This document shows, in pieces, positions 22,985-31,937 of a stretch of DNA of 35,855 nt. A program made the translations under genes and the position numbers. The stretch lies in the NCBI GenBank assembly GCA_016926265.1, contig JAFGOW010000051.1:1-35855 (forward strand), read 5' to 3'. Numbering within the stretch: the stretch's first letter is position 1; the number at the start of each line of letters is the position of its first letter. Source of the stretch: Deltaproteobacteria bacterium. Its GTDB lineage: Bacteria; Desulfobacterota; Desulfuromonadia; Desulfuromonadales; JAAYDE01. The notes under the pieces are model-generated. The model ran no database searches. It was not told where the DNA came from and worked only from the letters and a program-made list of their open reading frames with translations.

Positions 22985-24712
22985 TCATTCCCCGCGGCGC
23001 GATTCTCCAGGGCACGGCAGCGGGATTTCCGCCACCGTCATTTTGGCTCCGGTCCGGGTGAAATAGAGGAACAGCACCACGGTGCGGGGGCGGAATTCGG
23101 GCCGCTGCGAAAACGCCGCCGCGAAGTGCTGCATCTTGATCCCCTGCCCCTTGATCCGCGCCAGTTCCTGCCCGACCCGGTCCTGTACGGCGGCCTTTTC
23201 CTCCGGGGTCAGGCTGGTGTCGAAAGGGAGCGGCGGCCGTGATTCCGCCGGGCGTTCCGAGCGGGCGCAATCCAGGGCCAGCAGTTCCATCAGGGGAGCG
23301 GCCTCGCCGGCCGGGAACCGATCCCCGATGAATTCGCCGAGCCTCCGAAAGATATCGCGCTGCTGCAAAGGGAACCGGAACAGGTCGCGATCCTTCCAGA
23401 ATTCACACAGCGCTTGCAGCGCCTCAGCGGCGGAGCCGCAGGAGCGGCTAAGCCCCTTCCAAGCCCTGGGGAAAACCCCGCTGTTGTAAATCAGGTCCAC
23501 GAGGCGACCGACTTTCCGCAGCAGTTCCAGTTCGGCGCAGGAGAGATCCGGGGTCGCCAGCACCGTGTAGGGTGGGTTGGGGTCGAAGCGAAGCCCTCGG
23601 TCGGCTGCTTCGCCCCGGAGCGGGGAGCCGGGGAGCAGTTTGACCGGCTCGATCTGGAGATGATGGGGTTCGAAGGCCAGCACCTGATCGATGGCGGCCA
23701 GAAACGGCCTCATTCCCTCGCCGGGAAGTCCGGCGATCAGATCGAGATGCAGGGTGATGCGGGTGTCGCGGCGCAGTTTCCGGAGCTGATCCCAGGTTTT
23801 TTCCGGGGAGACCCGGCGCCGGATGGCGGCCAGGGTTGCCGGGGAGAGGGACTGGATCCCGATTTCAAACTGGAACATTCCTTCGGGAACCTGGGAAAGC
23901 AATTGGAGGGTGGCGTCGTCAAGCCGTTCGGCGCCGATCTCGAAATGAAAGTGGCTGCCGCGGTTGTTTTCGAGGATAAAGGAGAAAATCTCCCGGGCCC
24001 GGTCCGGATCGTAATTGAAGGTGCGGTCCACCAGCTTGATCTTGGGAACCTCCCGCTCCATGAGGAAAAGGAGATCGGAGCGGATGCGCTCCATGGAGAA
24101 GGAGCGGACCATGGGGTCGAGGGAACTCATGCAGAAGGAACAGCGATAAGGACAGCCGCGGCTTGTTTCCAGATAGACGAAGCCGCGGTTGAGATCGACC
24201 CATCCCGCCGCAAACGGGGAGGGGATGTCGTCCAGACGGGAAAGGGGGGGGCTCCAGGCCCCTTCCGCCGGCCCTGATGCCGTTCTCCAAAGGGTCCGGG
24301 GGGTGCCGGCCGGGCTGGCGCCCGCCGTGAGGCGTTTCAGGATCTCCCGGAAGGGCGCCTCCCCTTCCCCTCTGACCAGACCGCGGATGCCGGGATGGCG
24401 CTCCAAAAGCTCTTCCCCATCGAAGGAGACCTCCGGCCCCCCCAGAATGATCGGGAGCTCCGGGACTGCGACCGCGACGGCGTCCACCAGTTCCAGGACC
24501 GCCCGCCGGTTCCAGATGTAAACGGAAAACGCCAGGAGATCGGGCTTTTGTTCCAGAATGGCGGCGAAGATCTGATCCTTGGGTTCGTGGACCGTGAATT
24601 CACGGAGCAGGATTTCGCAGTTCGTCACTTCCCCGCAAAAGGTGGCGAGATAGGGGAGCGCCAGGCTGGGGTGAATGAATTTGCTGTGCAGGGTGGCCAA
24701 TAAAACGCGCAT
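22985..24712 (-). CDS. B12-binding radical SAM protein with DUF4080 C terminus
   Basis: Predicted cobalamin-dependent radical SAM enzyme, 575 aa. The N-terminal B12-binding-type domain spans residues 1-130 (LLATLHSKFIHPSLALPYLA, then IILGGPEVSFDGEELL). The cluster motif is at C187, C191 and C194 (TSRGCPYRCSFCMSS), followed by a SAM barrel with FEIGIQSLSPATLAAIRR and HLDLIAGLPGEG. The C-terminal 150 residues match the DUF4080 type found with this class. Substrate unknown. The frame is open for 45 codons upstream, but ATG 24712 starts the conserved part (MRVLLATLHSKF). Divergent from another radical SAM gene, with 116 bases between the starts. Confidence 0.87.
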   Translation of the reverse strand: MRVLLATLHSKFIHPSLALPYLATFCGEVTNCEILLREFTVHEPKDQIFAAILEQKPDLLAFSVYIWNRRAVLELVDAVAVAVPELPIILGGPEVSFDGEELLERHPGIRGLVRGEGEAPFREILKRLTAGASPAGTPRTLWRTASGPAEGAWSPPLSRLDDIPSPFAAGWVDLNRGFVYLETSRGCPYRCSFCMSSLDPMVRSFSMERIRSDLLFLMEREVPKIKLVDRTFNYDPDRAREIFSFILENNRGSHFHFEIGAERLDDATLQLLSQVPEGMFQFEIGIQSLSPATLAAIRRRVSPEKTWDQLRKLRRDTRITLHLDLIAGLPGEGMRPFLAAIDQVLAFEPHHLQIEPVKLLPGSPLRGEAADRGLRFDPNPPYTVLATPDLSCAELELLRKVGRLVDLIYNSGVFPRAWKGLSRSCGSAAEALQALCEFWKDRDLFRFPLQQRDIFRRLGEFIGDRFPAGEAAPLMELLALDCARSERPAESRPPLPFDTSLTPEEKAAVQDRVGQELARIKGQGIKMQHFAAAFSQRPEFRPRTVVLFLYFTRTGAKMTVAEIPLPCPGESRRGE

Positions 24713-24769
24713 GGCGGATGACGGGGTTGGGGGCGGAGGCCGGCGCCGGGGAAGGAGTCCGGAGCCGCA

Positions 24770-24798
24770 TTGTCCACGGTTGCCGGTTATGTTATCAT
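24770..24798 (+). promoter_or_regulatory. sigma-70 promoter for the 24829 radical SAM gene
   Basis: TTGTCC (24770-24775) and TATCAT (24793-24798) are separated by exactly 17 bases, with a predicted start about 24 bases before the ATG. Confidence 0.5.
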
Positions 24799-24828
24799 TG
24801 CCGGGCTTGAAATAGAACCCATGGAAAT

Positions 24829-26157
24829 ATGAGCAAAAACAAAACAATTCTGGCCGTGGCCGCCAACTGCCGGGGGGAGGTTTTCGAACACCCCGAACTC
24901 CTGGCGGCCGGCATGAACGGCGGCCGGGTCCGGCTTCCCCGGTCCGAGGAAATGATCCCCTTGCCCGCCGGAAGCCGGCTCTTCACGCTGCCCGGAAAGC
25001 CGTTGCGGGGGTTTGAACGGCGAACCGGCCGAGCCAGAACGGAGAGAGAGCTTCCCAGGCGCTGGGGGGGAGGAAAAATCCAAGCGGTTTCCGCGTTCGT
25101 GGCCCCGGCTTACATGCGTACCCTGCTTCCCGCCGCGGATTTTTCCCCCTCGGAGAGGAATCTGCCGCTGTGGGCCTATACGGCCGTGGGCTGGTGTCTG
25201 GAGGAAGCCCGTTTCTATGTCGCGGCGGTGAGAGTGGACCAAAGCCGCCAATGGGATCCGGATCAGTTCGACGATCGCCTGGTGGAGCCCAATACCCGGG
25301 CGGCGCTGAAAGAGCATCCCGACAACCGTTTAATCGAGCAATTGGCCCGCTGCGCCCTCGATTATCACTGCTTTGCGGCCAAAAACCTGTTTCTGGGGCG
25401 CTGGGAGGCGCCGCTTCCAACTTCCCCGGTCTGTAACGCCGAGTGCCTGGGATGCATCTCCCTCCAGGAATCGGAGTGCTGCCCGGCGAGCCAGGAGCGC
25501 ATCACCTTCGTCCCCACGGTGGAAGAGCTGTGCGGGGTGGCGGTGCCGCATCTGGAGCGGGCCGAGCACGCCATCGTCTCCTTCGGACAGGGCTGCGAGG
25601 GGGAGCCGATTCTGCAGGCCGATCGGATCTGCGAAGCGGTCCGGGAGATGCGGCGGCGGACCGGCCGCGGGACCATCAATTTCAACACCAACGGCTCCCT
25701 GCCGGAAGCGGTGGACCGGCTTGCCGCGGCGGGCATCGATTCGATGCGGATTTCCCTCAACTCGGTGCGGGAACCCTGTTACCAGGCCTATTACCGGCCG
25801 CGGTGCTATTCCTTCCGGGATGTCCTGGATTCCGTCCGCAGGGCCAAGCAAAACGGCTTGTTCACCATGCTCAACTACCTGGTTTTCCCGGGCCTCAGCG
25901 ATCTTCCCGAAGAGATTGACACGCTGCTGCGGCTGGTGGAGGAAACCGGCCTTGATATGATCCAGATGCGCAACCTCAGCATCGACCCCGGCCTTTACTC
26001 CCACGCCCTCTCTCTGGGCCGCGAAGGGGTTGGCATGAAAACCATGCTGGATCAGATCAAAACCCGGATACCCCGGATTCAGTTCGGTTACTTCAATCGG
26101 ACCAAGGAGGCGTTTTATCCGCCGGGGTTTGAGGCCGATTGGCCTTTGCCCGTCTAG
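24829..26157 (+). CDS. radical SAM protein of unknown function
   Basis: A 442 aa protein with the radical SAM motif CNAECLGC (C202, C206, C209) placed in the middle rather than near the start. The first 200 residues form a separate domain of unknown type; they contain LAVAANCRGEVFEHPELLAA and MIPLPAGSRLFTLPGKP, as in a family seen in Geobacter relatives. After the cluster motif come an extra cysteine pair (C217, C218), GQGCEGEPIL (the GGE-like SAM-binding region), NFNTNGSLPEAVDRLAAAGI and RISLNSVREPCYQAYYRP. No SPASM domain is visible. Start: ATG 24829; the ATG at 24820 runs into a stop. I cannot name a substrate. Confidence 0.84.
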   Translation: MSKNKTILAVAANCRGEVFEHPELLAAGMNGGRVRLPRSEEMIPLPAGSRLFTLPGKPLRGFERRTGRARTERELPRRWGGGKIQAVSAFVAPAYMRTLLPAADFSPSERNLPLWAYTAVGWCLEEARFYVAAVRVDQSRQWDPDQFDDRLVEPNTRAALKEHPDNRLIEQLARCALDYHCFAAKNLFLGRWEAPLPTSPVCNAECLGCISLQESECCPASQERITFVPTVEELCGVAVPHLERAEHAIVSFGQGCEGEPILQADRICEAVREMRRRTGRGTINFNTNGSLPEAVDRLAAAGIDSMRISLNSVREPCYQAYYRPRCYSFRDVLDSVRRAKQNGLFTMLNYLVFPGLSDLPEEIDTLLRLVEETGLDMIQMRNLSIDPGLYSHALSLGREGVGMKTMLDQIKTRIPRIQFGYFNRTKEAFYPPGFEADWPLPV

Positions 26158-26335
26158 TTCCTTCAGACAGCCGTTGCCCCAGCGGTGTCTTGGGCCGTTT
26201 GCGCCCTGTCGTGGCGAGATCCTTTTGTGGTATTCTTAGCGACAGTGTTCATAAAATTCTTTTTAGCCTCCCGGTCGATCGGAGTTGGATGTCGCAGACC
26301 GGTTCCTCGGAGTTTTCGCCGTAACTGACGGGACC

Positions 26336-27781
26336 ATGCATTTTTTCTGGCCGAAATCGTTTCTTTTTTTGGTTCTGATCGGGTTTCTGGTGATTGCCCT
26401 GCCGCTTATCGCGGTTTTGGTCAGCGCTGAAATTTCCATGTATCGGCTGGCGGATCAGGGGGCCCGGACGGTTCTCAATTCGGTGTCCGTGACCCAGGAA
26501 AGCGCCAAACTGGTGGAGCAGGTCGTCAACCTGGAACGGATGGCGAGACAATACTCCGTTCTGAAGGATTCCCAGATCCTTTCCAATCTGGATGGAAAAC
26601 AAAAGGAGCTGTTGACCTCTCTCAATACCCTGGAACGGCTGATGGCGGCAACGAGCCAGAAGGAAAAACTGGCCGCCATCCTCCGCGGCGTGGAGGCCTT
26701 ATTCGGGGCCTTGCAGGACGCTCCTGGCGACGATCCGATGCTGAAGGGGGTTCTGGATGAATTTCCGTTATTGAATCAGCTGGCGCGGGGCATTCATCTG
26801 GAGAGCCAGAATCTGATCGTCCGGGACATCGGCCACATGATGGAGGCCTCCGAGGTAAAAAGGCGGGATCTCATTCTGCAGGCGTTTTTCTTTATTTGCC
26901 TGACGGTGGTTTCCATCATCGTTTTCTCCCGGCTGATTTCCCGCCCCATCGGGGAGATCGATCAGGGCATCCGCCGGCTTGGTGAAGGGGATTATGGAAA
27001 ACCCATCACCGTGACCGGCCCCAAGGATCTTGAGTTCCTGGGGAAACGTCTGGATTGGCTGCGGGAACGGCTGGGGGAGGTGGAAAAGGAAAAATCCAGG
27101 TTTTTGGCCCACGTCTCCCATGAACTCAAAACCCCGCTGGCCTCCATCCGCGAGGGATCCGAGCTGTTGTCGGAAGAATTGGTAGGGGATTTGAATGAAC
27201 AGCAGCGGGAGGTTTCCAAGATTCTTTGTAAAAACAGCATCCAGTTGCAGAAATTGATTGAAAATCTGCTCGGCTTCAGCGCCGAGCAGGCCAAACTTGC
27301 CTCCCTTTACTATCATCGTGTGAATCTGGAAGGAATAGTGGAGGAGGTACTGGAAGATCAGCATCCCGCGATTCTCAAAAAGGAGCTCAACGTCGAAACG
27401 GAACTGGAGGGGCCGGAGTTTCTGGGGGATCGGGACCGGGTCCGAATCGTGGTGGACAATCTGGTTTCCAATGCGGTTAAATTTACCCCGGCAGGAGGAA
27501 GCATCCTGCTGAAAAGCTTTCCCCAGGGCTCCATCGGCATCCTGGAAGTGGCCGATTCCGGGCCCGGAGTCCCCGAATCGGAGCGGGAAAAGATTTTTCA
27601 GCCTTTTTATCAGGGCGGTACCCCTTCCCATGGCTACATCAAAGGAACCGGCCTGGGTCTTTCCATCGTCAAGGAGTATGTTTCAGAACATGGCGGCCAG
27701 GTTTTCGTAGGCGAAAGCCAGTTGGGGGGCGCTTTGTTTCGGGTTTCTTTTCTTCTGGATCTGCAACAGCAATCGGTATGA
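26336..27781 (+). CDS. glrK: GlrK/QseE-like sensor histidine kinase
   Basis: Membrane sensor kinase, 481 aa. A first membrane helix (FLFLVLIGFLVIALPLIAVL) and a second at about 188-207 flank a helical periplasmic domain rich in coiled coil (LVEQVVNLERMARQYSVL). A HAMP linker (SRPIGEIDQGIRRLGEGDY), HisKA with H262 (HVSHELKTPLAS), and an HATPase_c domain with NLVSNAVKFTPAGG, DSGPGVPE and GTGLGLSIV follow. Gene order with the next two (kinase, lipoprotein, sigma-54 response regulator) equals enterobacterial glrK-qseG-glrR, which senses envelope signals. I chose ATG 26336; a TTG at 26285 opens the frame earlier but matches no family start. Stop overlaps the next start by ATGA. Confidence 0.85.
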   Translation: MHFFWPKSFLFLVLIGFLVIALPLIAVLVSAEISMYRLADQGARTVLNSVSVTQESAKLVEQVVNLERMARQYSVLKDSQILSNLDGKQKELLTSLNTLERLMAATSQKEKLAAILRGVEALFGALQDAPGDDPMLKGVLDEFPLLNQLARGIHLESQNLIVRDIGHMMEASEVKRRDLILQAFFFICLTVVSIIVFSRLISRPIGEIDQGIRRLGEGDYGKPITVTGPKDLEFLGKRLDWLRERLGEVEKEKSRFLAHVSHELKTPLASIREGSELLSEELVGDLNEQQREVSKILCKNSIQLQKLIENLLGFSAEQAKLASLYYHRVNLEGIVEEVLEDQHPAILKKELNVETELEGPEFLGDRDRVRIVVDNLVSNAVKFTPAGGSILLKSFPQGSIGILEVADSGPGVPESEREKIFQPFYQGGTPSHGYIKGTGLGLSIVKEYVSEHGGQVFVGESQLGGALFRVSFLLDLQQQSV

Positions 27782-28317
27782 CAAGAATACTGAAAATAGT
27801 GATTGGTTTGGCGCTGTCCTGGATGGTGGCAGGGTGCGGGATGTGGCGGGAATACATCCCCATGAAACCGGAAGCGGTGGAGTCCAGGGCTCATCAGGAA
27901 GAGTTGGGCCGCCTTCTGGCCCGCTTCGACCTCTTCATGACTCTGCCTCTGGAGAAACTATCCAGGGAATATGACGGCGCCCTTCTGGATCTGGCCGCCC
28001 ATCCGAATCCCGCGAACGGCCTGGAGGCGGCTTTTCTGCATGCTCTGCTGGGATGTCCCCAAAAAGGAGCCAAGCAGATCAAGGCAGCCATGAAGCAGTT
28101 TGAGGATCGGGGCTATGCGAACGATCGGAATGGGTTTCGGGGGGTGGCCGTCCTGGTGAACATGGCCCTGGGCCAGTTGCAGGAAAATGAGCGTCTCCGA
28201 ATCAAACTCAATGAAGAGAAAGAGTTTTCGGAAAGGTTGGCACACCAATTGAATGAACTCAAAAACATTGAAAAGATCATTTATGAACGTGAAAACCACA
28301 AACTCCAAAGTAAATGA
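27778..28317 (+). CDS. QseG-like lipoprotein between kinase and regulator
   Basis: Predicted lipoprotein of 179 aa: MTRILKIVIGLALSWMVAGC has a signal peptide with lipobox VAGC (Cys at residue 20). The mature part is helical: EELGRLLARFDLFMTLPLEK, then a repeat-like hydrophobic segment (LHALLGCPQKGAKQIKAAMK) and a C-terminal coiled coil (ENERLRIKLNEEKEFSERLA). Its position between a GlrK-type kinase and a GlrR-type regulator, and its shape, match QseG of enterobacteria, which presents a signal to the kinase. Sequence similarity beyond shape is weak, so the name is by context. It overlaps glrK by four bases. Confidence 0.75.
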   Translation: MTRILKIVIGLALSWMVAGCGMWREYIPMKPEAVESRAHQEELGRLLARFDLFMTLPLEKLSREYDGALLDLAAHPNPANGLEAAFLHALLGCPQKGAKQIKAAMKQFEDRGYANDRNGFRGVAVLVNMALGQLQENERLRIKLNEEKEFSERLAHQLNELKNIEKIIYERENHKLQSK

Positions 28318-29695
28318 CGTGAAAAAACCCAGCTACCGGATTCTCCTGGTCGACGACGACACCGATATGCTGAGCCTGTTATCCATTCGGCTCAGCGGCG
28401 CGGGCTATGAGGTCAATGCCGTGGAGAGCGGCGAGGAGGCGCTGGCGAGGTTTTCTCTGTTCCGGCCTCATCTGGTGATCGCCGATCTGCGGATGGAAGG
28501 GATGGGCGGTTTGGCTCTGTTCGATGCCTTGCGGGAAACCAATTCCTCGGTGCCGGTCATCATCCTGACCGCACACGGTTCCATCCCCGAGGCGGTTCAA
28601 GCCACCCAGAAGGGGGTTTTTTCCTTCCTGACCAAACCCCTCAACAGCAAAAATCTGCTGCGGGACATCGAGAGGGCCATCGAATTGAGCGGGCACAACG
28701 GAGATGCTCCGTCTCTCAATGACGACAGTTGGAGAGCGGAGTTCATCACCCGCAGTCCCTTGATGGAAGATCTGCTCAGCAAGGTTTTTCTGACAGCCCA
28801 AAGTGGTTCCAGCGTTCTGATCCGGGGAGAGAGCGGCACCGGCAAGGAATTGCTTGCCAGGGCCATTCACCGCGCCAGCAACCGGGCCGGGAAACCATTT
28901 GTGGCCATCAACTGCGGCGCCATCCCGGACAGCCTTCTGGAATCCGAATTGTTCGGACACACCAAGGGCTCCTTTACCGGGGCGCTGCAGAACTATCCCG
29001 GCCTTTTCCGGTCGGCCAACGGCGGCACCCTGTTTCTGGACGAGATCGCTGACATGCCGCTTCAGCTTCAGGTCAAGCTGTTGAGGGTGCTGCAGGAAAA
29101 GCAGGTGCGCCCGATCGGCGCCACCGAGGCTTTTTCGGTGGATGTCCGGATCATCTCGGCCACGCATCGCAATATCGAGGATGAGATCAAGGCGGGGACT
29201 TTCCGCGAGGATCTGTACTACCGTCTCAATGTCGTCCAGTTGAATATTCCCTCCCTGGCTGAACGCCGCGAAGATATTCCCTTGTTGGCGACCCACTTTC
29301 TGAAGACGCTTTCCCGGAAAGCGGGGAAGACCATCAACGGCTTTTCCCCCGAGGCCATGGAACTGATGCTGCATGCTCCCTGGCCGGGCAATATCCGGCA
29401 GTTGCTGAATGTGGTGGAACAGGCGGTGGCTCTTTCGACCTCCGCTGTGGTGCCCGCCGATCTGCTGTCCAACGCCTTGGAGGAGAACAGCGAGAAGATT
29501 CCTCCGTTTTGCGAGGCGCGGAAGAAGTTCGAACAGGAATATCTGGTGCGTCTGCTGAAAATCACCAATGGCAAAGTCAGTCAGGCGGCGCGCTTGGCGG
29601 GAAGAAACCGGACGGAATTTTACAAGCTTTTGAATCGCCACCATATTGTTCCCAGCCTTTTCAAGGAGTTCGAAGGCCACGGATTCAATTTATAG
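28283..29695 (+). CDS. glrR: GlrR/QseF-like sigma-54-dependent response regulator
   Basis: NtrC-family activator, 470 aa. Receiver domain with the acidic pair in ILLVDDDTD, phosphoacceptor D68 (VIADLRMEGMGG), T in VIILTAHGSIPEAV and K in FLTKPL. The central AAA+ domain has Walker A GESGTGKELLARAIH, the sigma-54-contacting loop as GSFTGA (GAFTGA in most members) and GGTLFLDEIADMPLQLQVK. A short helix-turn-helix ends the protein (NGKVSQAARLAGRNRTEFYK). The segment IPEAVQATQKGVFSFLTKP closely follows GlrR. Start is uncertain: ATG 28283 (chosen) overlaps the lipoprotein gene by 35 bases; GTG 28319, just after its stop, would also work. It should activate a sigma-54 promoter; I see no clear -24/-12 site nearby. 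Confidence 0.9.
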   Translation: MNVKTTNSKVNDVKKPSYRILLVDDDTDMLSLLSIRLSGAGYEVNAVESGEEALARFSLFRPHLVIADLRMEGMGGLALFDALRETNSSVPVIILTAHGSIPEAVQATQKGVFSFLTKPLNSKNLLRDIERAIELSGHNGDAPSLNDDSWRAEFITRSPLMEDLLSKVFLTAQSGSSVLIRGESGTGKELLARAIHRASNRAGKPFVAINCGAIPDSLLESELFGHTKGSFTGALQNYPGLFRSANGGTLFLDEIADMPLQLQVKLLRVLQEKQVRPIGATEAFSVDVRIISATHRNIEDEIKAGTFREDLYYRLNVVQLNIPSLAERREDIPLLATHFLKTLSRKAGKTINGFSPEAMELMLHAPWPGNIRQLLNVVEQAVALSTSAVVPADLLSNALEENSEKIPPFCEARKKFEQEYLVRLLKITNGKVSQAARLAGRNRTEFYKLLNRHHIVPSLFKEFEGHGFNL

Positions 29696-29952
29696 GAATG
29701 GGGCGGAGCAACGGCGTGGTGTCAGGGAAAAAGATGGAAAAATTCTCCGGGTCTCCAATCGACGACTGAGATGGGGCCGGTTTTACGGGGAAAATAATCG
29801 AAAGGCGATATCTCTGTCTCCTTTTAACGACAAATCGAGGCAGGATAAAAAATTTATTTGAATTTTCGGCAGTTTTGATTAAGTTTCTGGGAGGGCCAGG
29901 TTGTTCCCTGTTTTAATGCGAAATTTTTTCCGATGAGGCTATTGCGGCAATC

Positions 29953-30465
29953 ATGATTCGCACCTTGATCGTTTTGGCCCTTGGGGTTTTCATGGCTTTG
30001 GTGGTTTATGCCGGCCAGACCGGCTTTGACGGCGAGAAGCGGGATGGCGCGCCGTCCCCAAGCCGCCGGATTCACGAAAGCCAGGTCAGAGGATACGATT
30101 TTTCCTACCGGATGGTTCAAACCCCCGGGCCGTCGGTATTTTATCAGCAGGTGCCCTACCAGTTGACTTCATCTCCCCAAATGGGTATTTCTAGGAACCG
30201 GGAAAAATCGCAACTGGTTCTTTTCATCACCGACTCGGATGGGAAAGAGGTCATGGACGCCAAGGTCAAATATCGGATCATGGGTCCTCGGAAGGAGACC
30301 CTCGAATCGGGAGGTTTTCCCCTTAAAGGGGGTTATGCCGCCGGCATCTATTGTACCGAGCCGGGAACCTATAAAATCGAAGCCGAGATTGAGCTGACCG
30401 ATAAACATAAGGTGCTGGTGGACCGTTTCGCTTTTTTCAATCAGCTCCAGACCACGGAACATTGA
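29953..30465 (+). CDS. exported YtkA/FixH-like beta-sandwich protein
   Basis: Predicted secreted or periplasmic protein of 170 aa with signal peptide MIRTLIVLALGVFMALVVYA. After a 50-residue variable region the second half has the pattern LVLFITDSDGKEVMDAKVKY, then GGYAAGIYCTEPGTYKIEAE, an immunoglobulin-like fold as in YtkA/FixH proteins. Function unknown. It lies 257 bases after glrR; that gap shows no obvious gene. A direct link to GlrR is suggested only by position. Confidence 0.68.
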   Translation: MIRTLIVLALGVFMALVVYAGQTGFDGEKRDGAPSPSRRIHESQVRGYDFSYRMVQTPGPSVFYQQVPYQLTSSPQMGISRNREKSQLVLFITDSDGKEVMDAKVKYRIMGPRKETLESGGFPLKGGYAAGIYCTEPGTYKIEAEIELTDKHKVLVDRFAFFNQLQTTEH

Positions 30466-30507
30466 CAATTCAGGGAAGAACGGTTGATCTAAGGGAGGGG
30501 CAGGGAA

Positions 30508-30768
30508 ATGGAGAAACTGGGAAGATACCTTTTGCTGGGAAGTTTGCTGCTGGCAGTATTCCTCGGCTACCAGGTCATCACCTATTTTGGCGTCAAACTC
30601 GGGGTGGGGGTGATTTCCTTCCTGTTCGTCGGAGGCATTGCCCTGAGTCTGGTGATGTCGGGCAACAACCCCACGGAAGACGATTATATTATCGATAACT
30701 TTATTGAGGATTCCCCTGATTGCCTGTTGGGAAAACAGGGGCGGCATCAAAAAAGAGACGTATTCTGA
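30508..30768 (+). CDS. small membrane protein of unknown function
   Basis: An 86 aa protein with two hydrophobic helices (LLLGSLLLAVFLGYQVITYF and LGVGVISFLFVGGIALSLVM) and an acidic, hydrophilic tail. The ATG has GGGAGGGG and AGGG upstream, a good ribosome site. It begins 42 bases after the preceding exported protein and is likely co-transcribed. I recognise no family. Confidence 0.62.
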   Translation: MEKLGRYLLLGSLLLAVFLGYQVITYFGVKLGVGVISFLFVGGIALSLVMSGNNPTEDDYIIDNFIEDSPDCLLGKQGRHQKRDVF

Positions 30769-30924
30769 TCGAACGCTCTTCGGTTTTATGGTTTGTGGAC
30801 ATCTTTTCGCCCCCCCCTGAGGACTGGTCTTTCGTGTGACGGGATCGGCCTTGATTTTCCCTCCCCCCCGGCGCCGAATCTCTCCCATGCCTCATTCCGG
30901 ATTTCGCTGACAACCCAGAAATGT

Positions 30925-30930
30925 TATAAG
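30925..30930 (+). promoter_or_regulatory. extended -10 element before the SH3/anchor gene
   Basis: TATAAG preceded by TG one base upstream (TGT-TATAAG), an extended -10. TTTCGC stands 17 bases upstream and is a poor -35, which extended -10 promoters tolerate. The leader to ATG 31008 would be about 70 bases. Confidence 0.35.
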
Positions 30931-31007
30931 ACCGGGGGGTATTGCTCCCCGTTGTTTTTCGCTGTTTCCTCGGAATTTAAATCCTTTCCAGGAAGGAGAA
31001 TCACTCC

Positions 31008-31697
31008 ATGCATTTCGCGCGACTCGGTTTAGGCATGGTTTTGGTGTTGGGCGCGGCGGCTCCGATCTTCGCCGGAACGGTCTATGTTTCCGATCAGATC
31101 CTTATCACCTTGCGAACCGGCCAAAGCACGGGATCCCAAATGATCCGCACCATCAAAACCGACACCCCGCTGGAGGTTTTGGAAAAAGGAAAGGACTATT
31201 TTCGGGTCCGGACTCCGGAAGGGGAGGAAGGGTATGTCCTGAGCCAATATGTCACCTATAACATTCCCAAATCGGCGGTCATAGCGCAACTGACCGGAAA
31301 AGTGACGCAACTCCAGAAAATGGTTGACAATCTTCAGAGTAAAGGGAATGATTTGGAACAGCGTTTAGGGGTGCTGAAAGGGCAGGAGGAGGTTTTGCGG
31401 GGGCAGCTTGCGGAGACCGAACGCCGGCGCCTGGAGACCCAGCGGGAACTGGAGAAGGTTAACACCGAATTCGCCGCTTTGCGGGCGTCATCCGAAAGCG
31501 TCGTGGAAGTGGTTTCGGAGCGGGACCGGCTGGCGGAGGAAAACCAGCGATTGGGCGCCAGCCTGAAGAAGGTCGAAGCCGAAAACGCCGATCTGTTCCG
31601 TTCCGCGGCTATCAAATGGTTTCTGGCCGGCGGCGGTGTTCTGGCCGGCGGATGGGTACTCGGAAAGATGTCCAGGAAGAAAAGGAGCCCCTACTGA
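31008..31697 (+). CDS. SH3-domain / coiled-coil / membrane-anchor protein (TIGR04211-like)
   Basis: Exported 229 aa protein of the YgiM/TIGR04211 type. Signal peptide (MHFARLGLGMVLVLGAAAPI), then a bacterial SH3 domain (TVYVSDQILITLRTGQSTGS through EGEEGYVLSQYVTYN, about residues 25-90). A long coiled coil follows (about 95-195, rich in Glu, Gln, Arg and Leu), then a C-terminal membrane helix at about 204-222 with a basic tail RKKRSPY. The topology puts the SH3 domain in the periplasm, tethered by the last helix. SH3 domains of this kind often bind cell-wall peptides. The ATG has AAGGAG upstream. Terminator downstream at 31734. Confidence 0.85.
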   Translation: MHFARLGLGMVLVLGAAAPIFAGTVYVSDQILITLRTGQSTGSQMIRTIKTDTPLEVLEKGKDYFRVRTPEGEEGYVLSQYVTYNIPKSAVIAQLTGKVTQLQKMVDNLQSKGNDLEQRLGVLKGQEEVLRGQLAETERRRLETQRELEKVNTEFAALRASSESVVEVVSERDRLAEENQRLGASLKKVEAENADLFRSAAIKWFLAGGGVLAGGWVLGKMSRKKRSPY

Positions 31698-31733
31698 TGG
31701 TCCCTGCAGGTTCCCACTGTCGGCGCGTCGCTG

Positions 31734-31772
31734 AAAGGCCGCGCCTTGGGCTCTAGGGAGCCGGCCTTTTTT
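31734..31772 (+). terminator. rho-independent terminator after the SH3/anchor gene
   Basis: A branched stem: AAAGGCC (31734-31740) pairs with GGCCTTT (31763-31769), enclosing GGCTC-TAGG-GAGCC (31749-31762) directly next to the second arm, and followed by a T-run. The distance to the stop is 37 bases. Confidence 0.7.
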
Positions 31773-31937
31773 AAATATTTTTGAAAAGCGAGTGTGCTCC
31801 AAAATCCTCGCGATTTTTCCAAGAAAACCGAATCCATGTTTTTCAGCGACCTTTTTGAGCCTTAAACGGCTATTCCCCTCCCAAGCTCACACCTGTTTCC
31901 CCTTGGCGAGACGGCAGCTGATTTTCTCAAGGCCATC

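Noticed and set aside
30796-30811. Possible sigma-54 promoter (TGG...TTTTCGC with correct GG-N10-GC spacing)
   Set aside because: Only the GG and GC dinucleotides and two or three other bases fit; the -24 element lacks the GCAC part. It would need a start site mapping before being accepted as a GlrR target.
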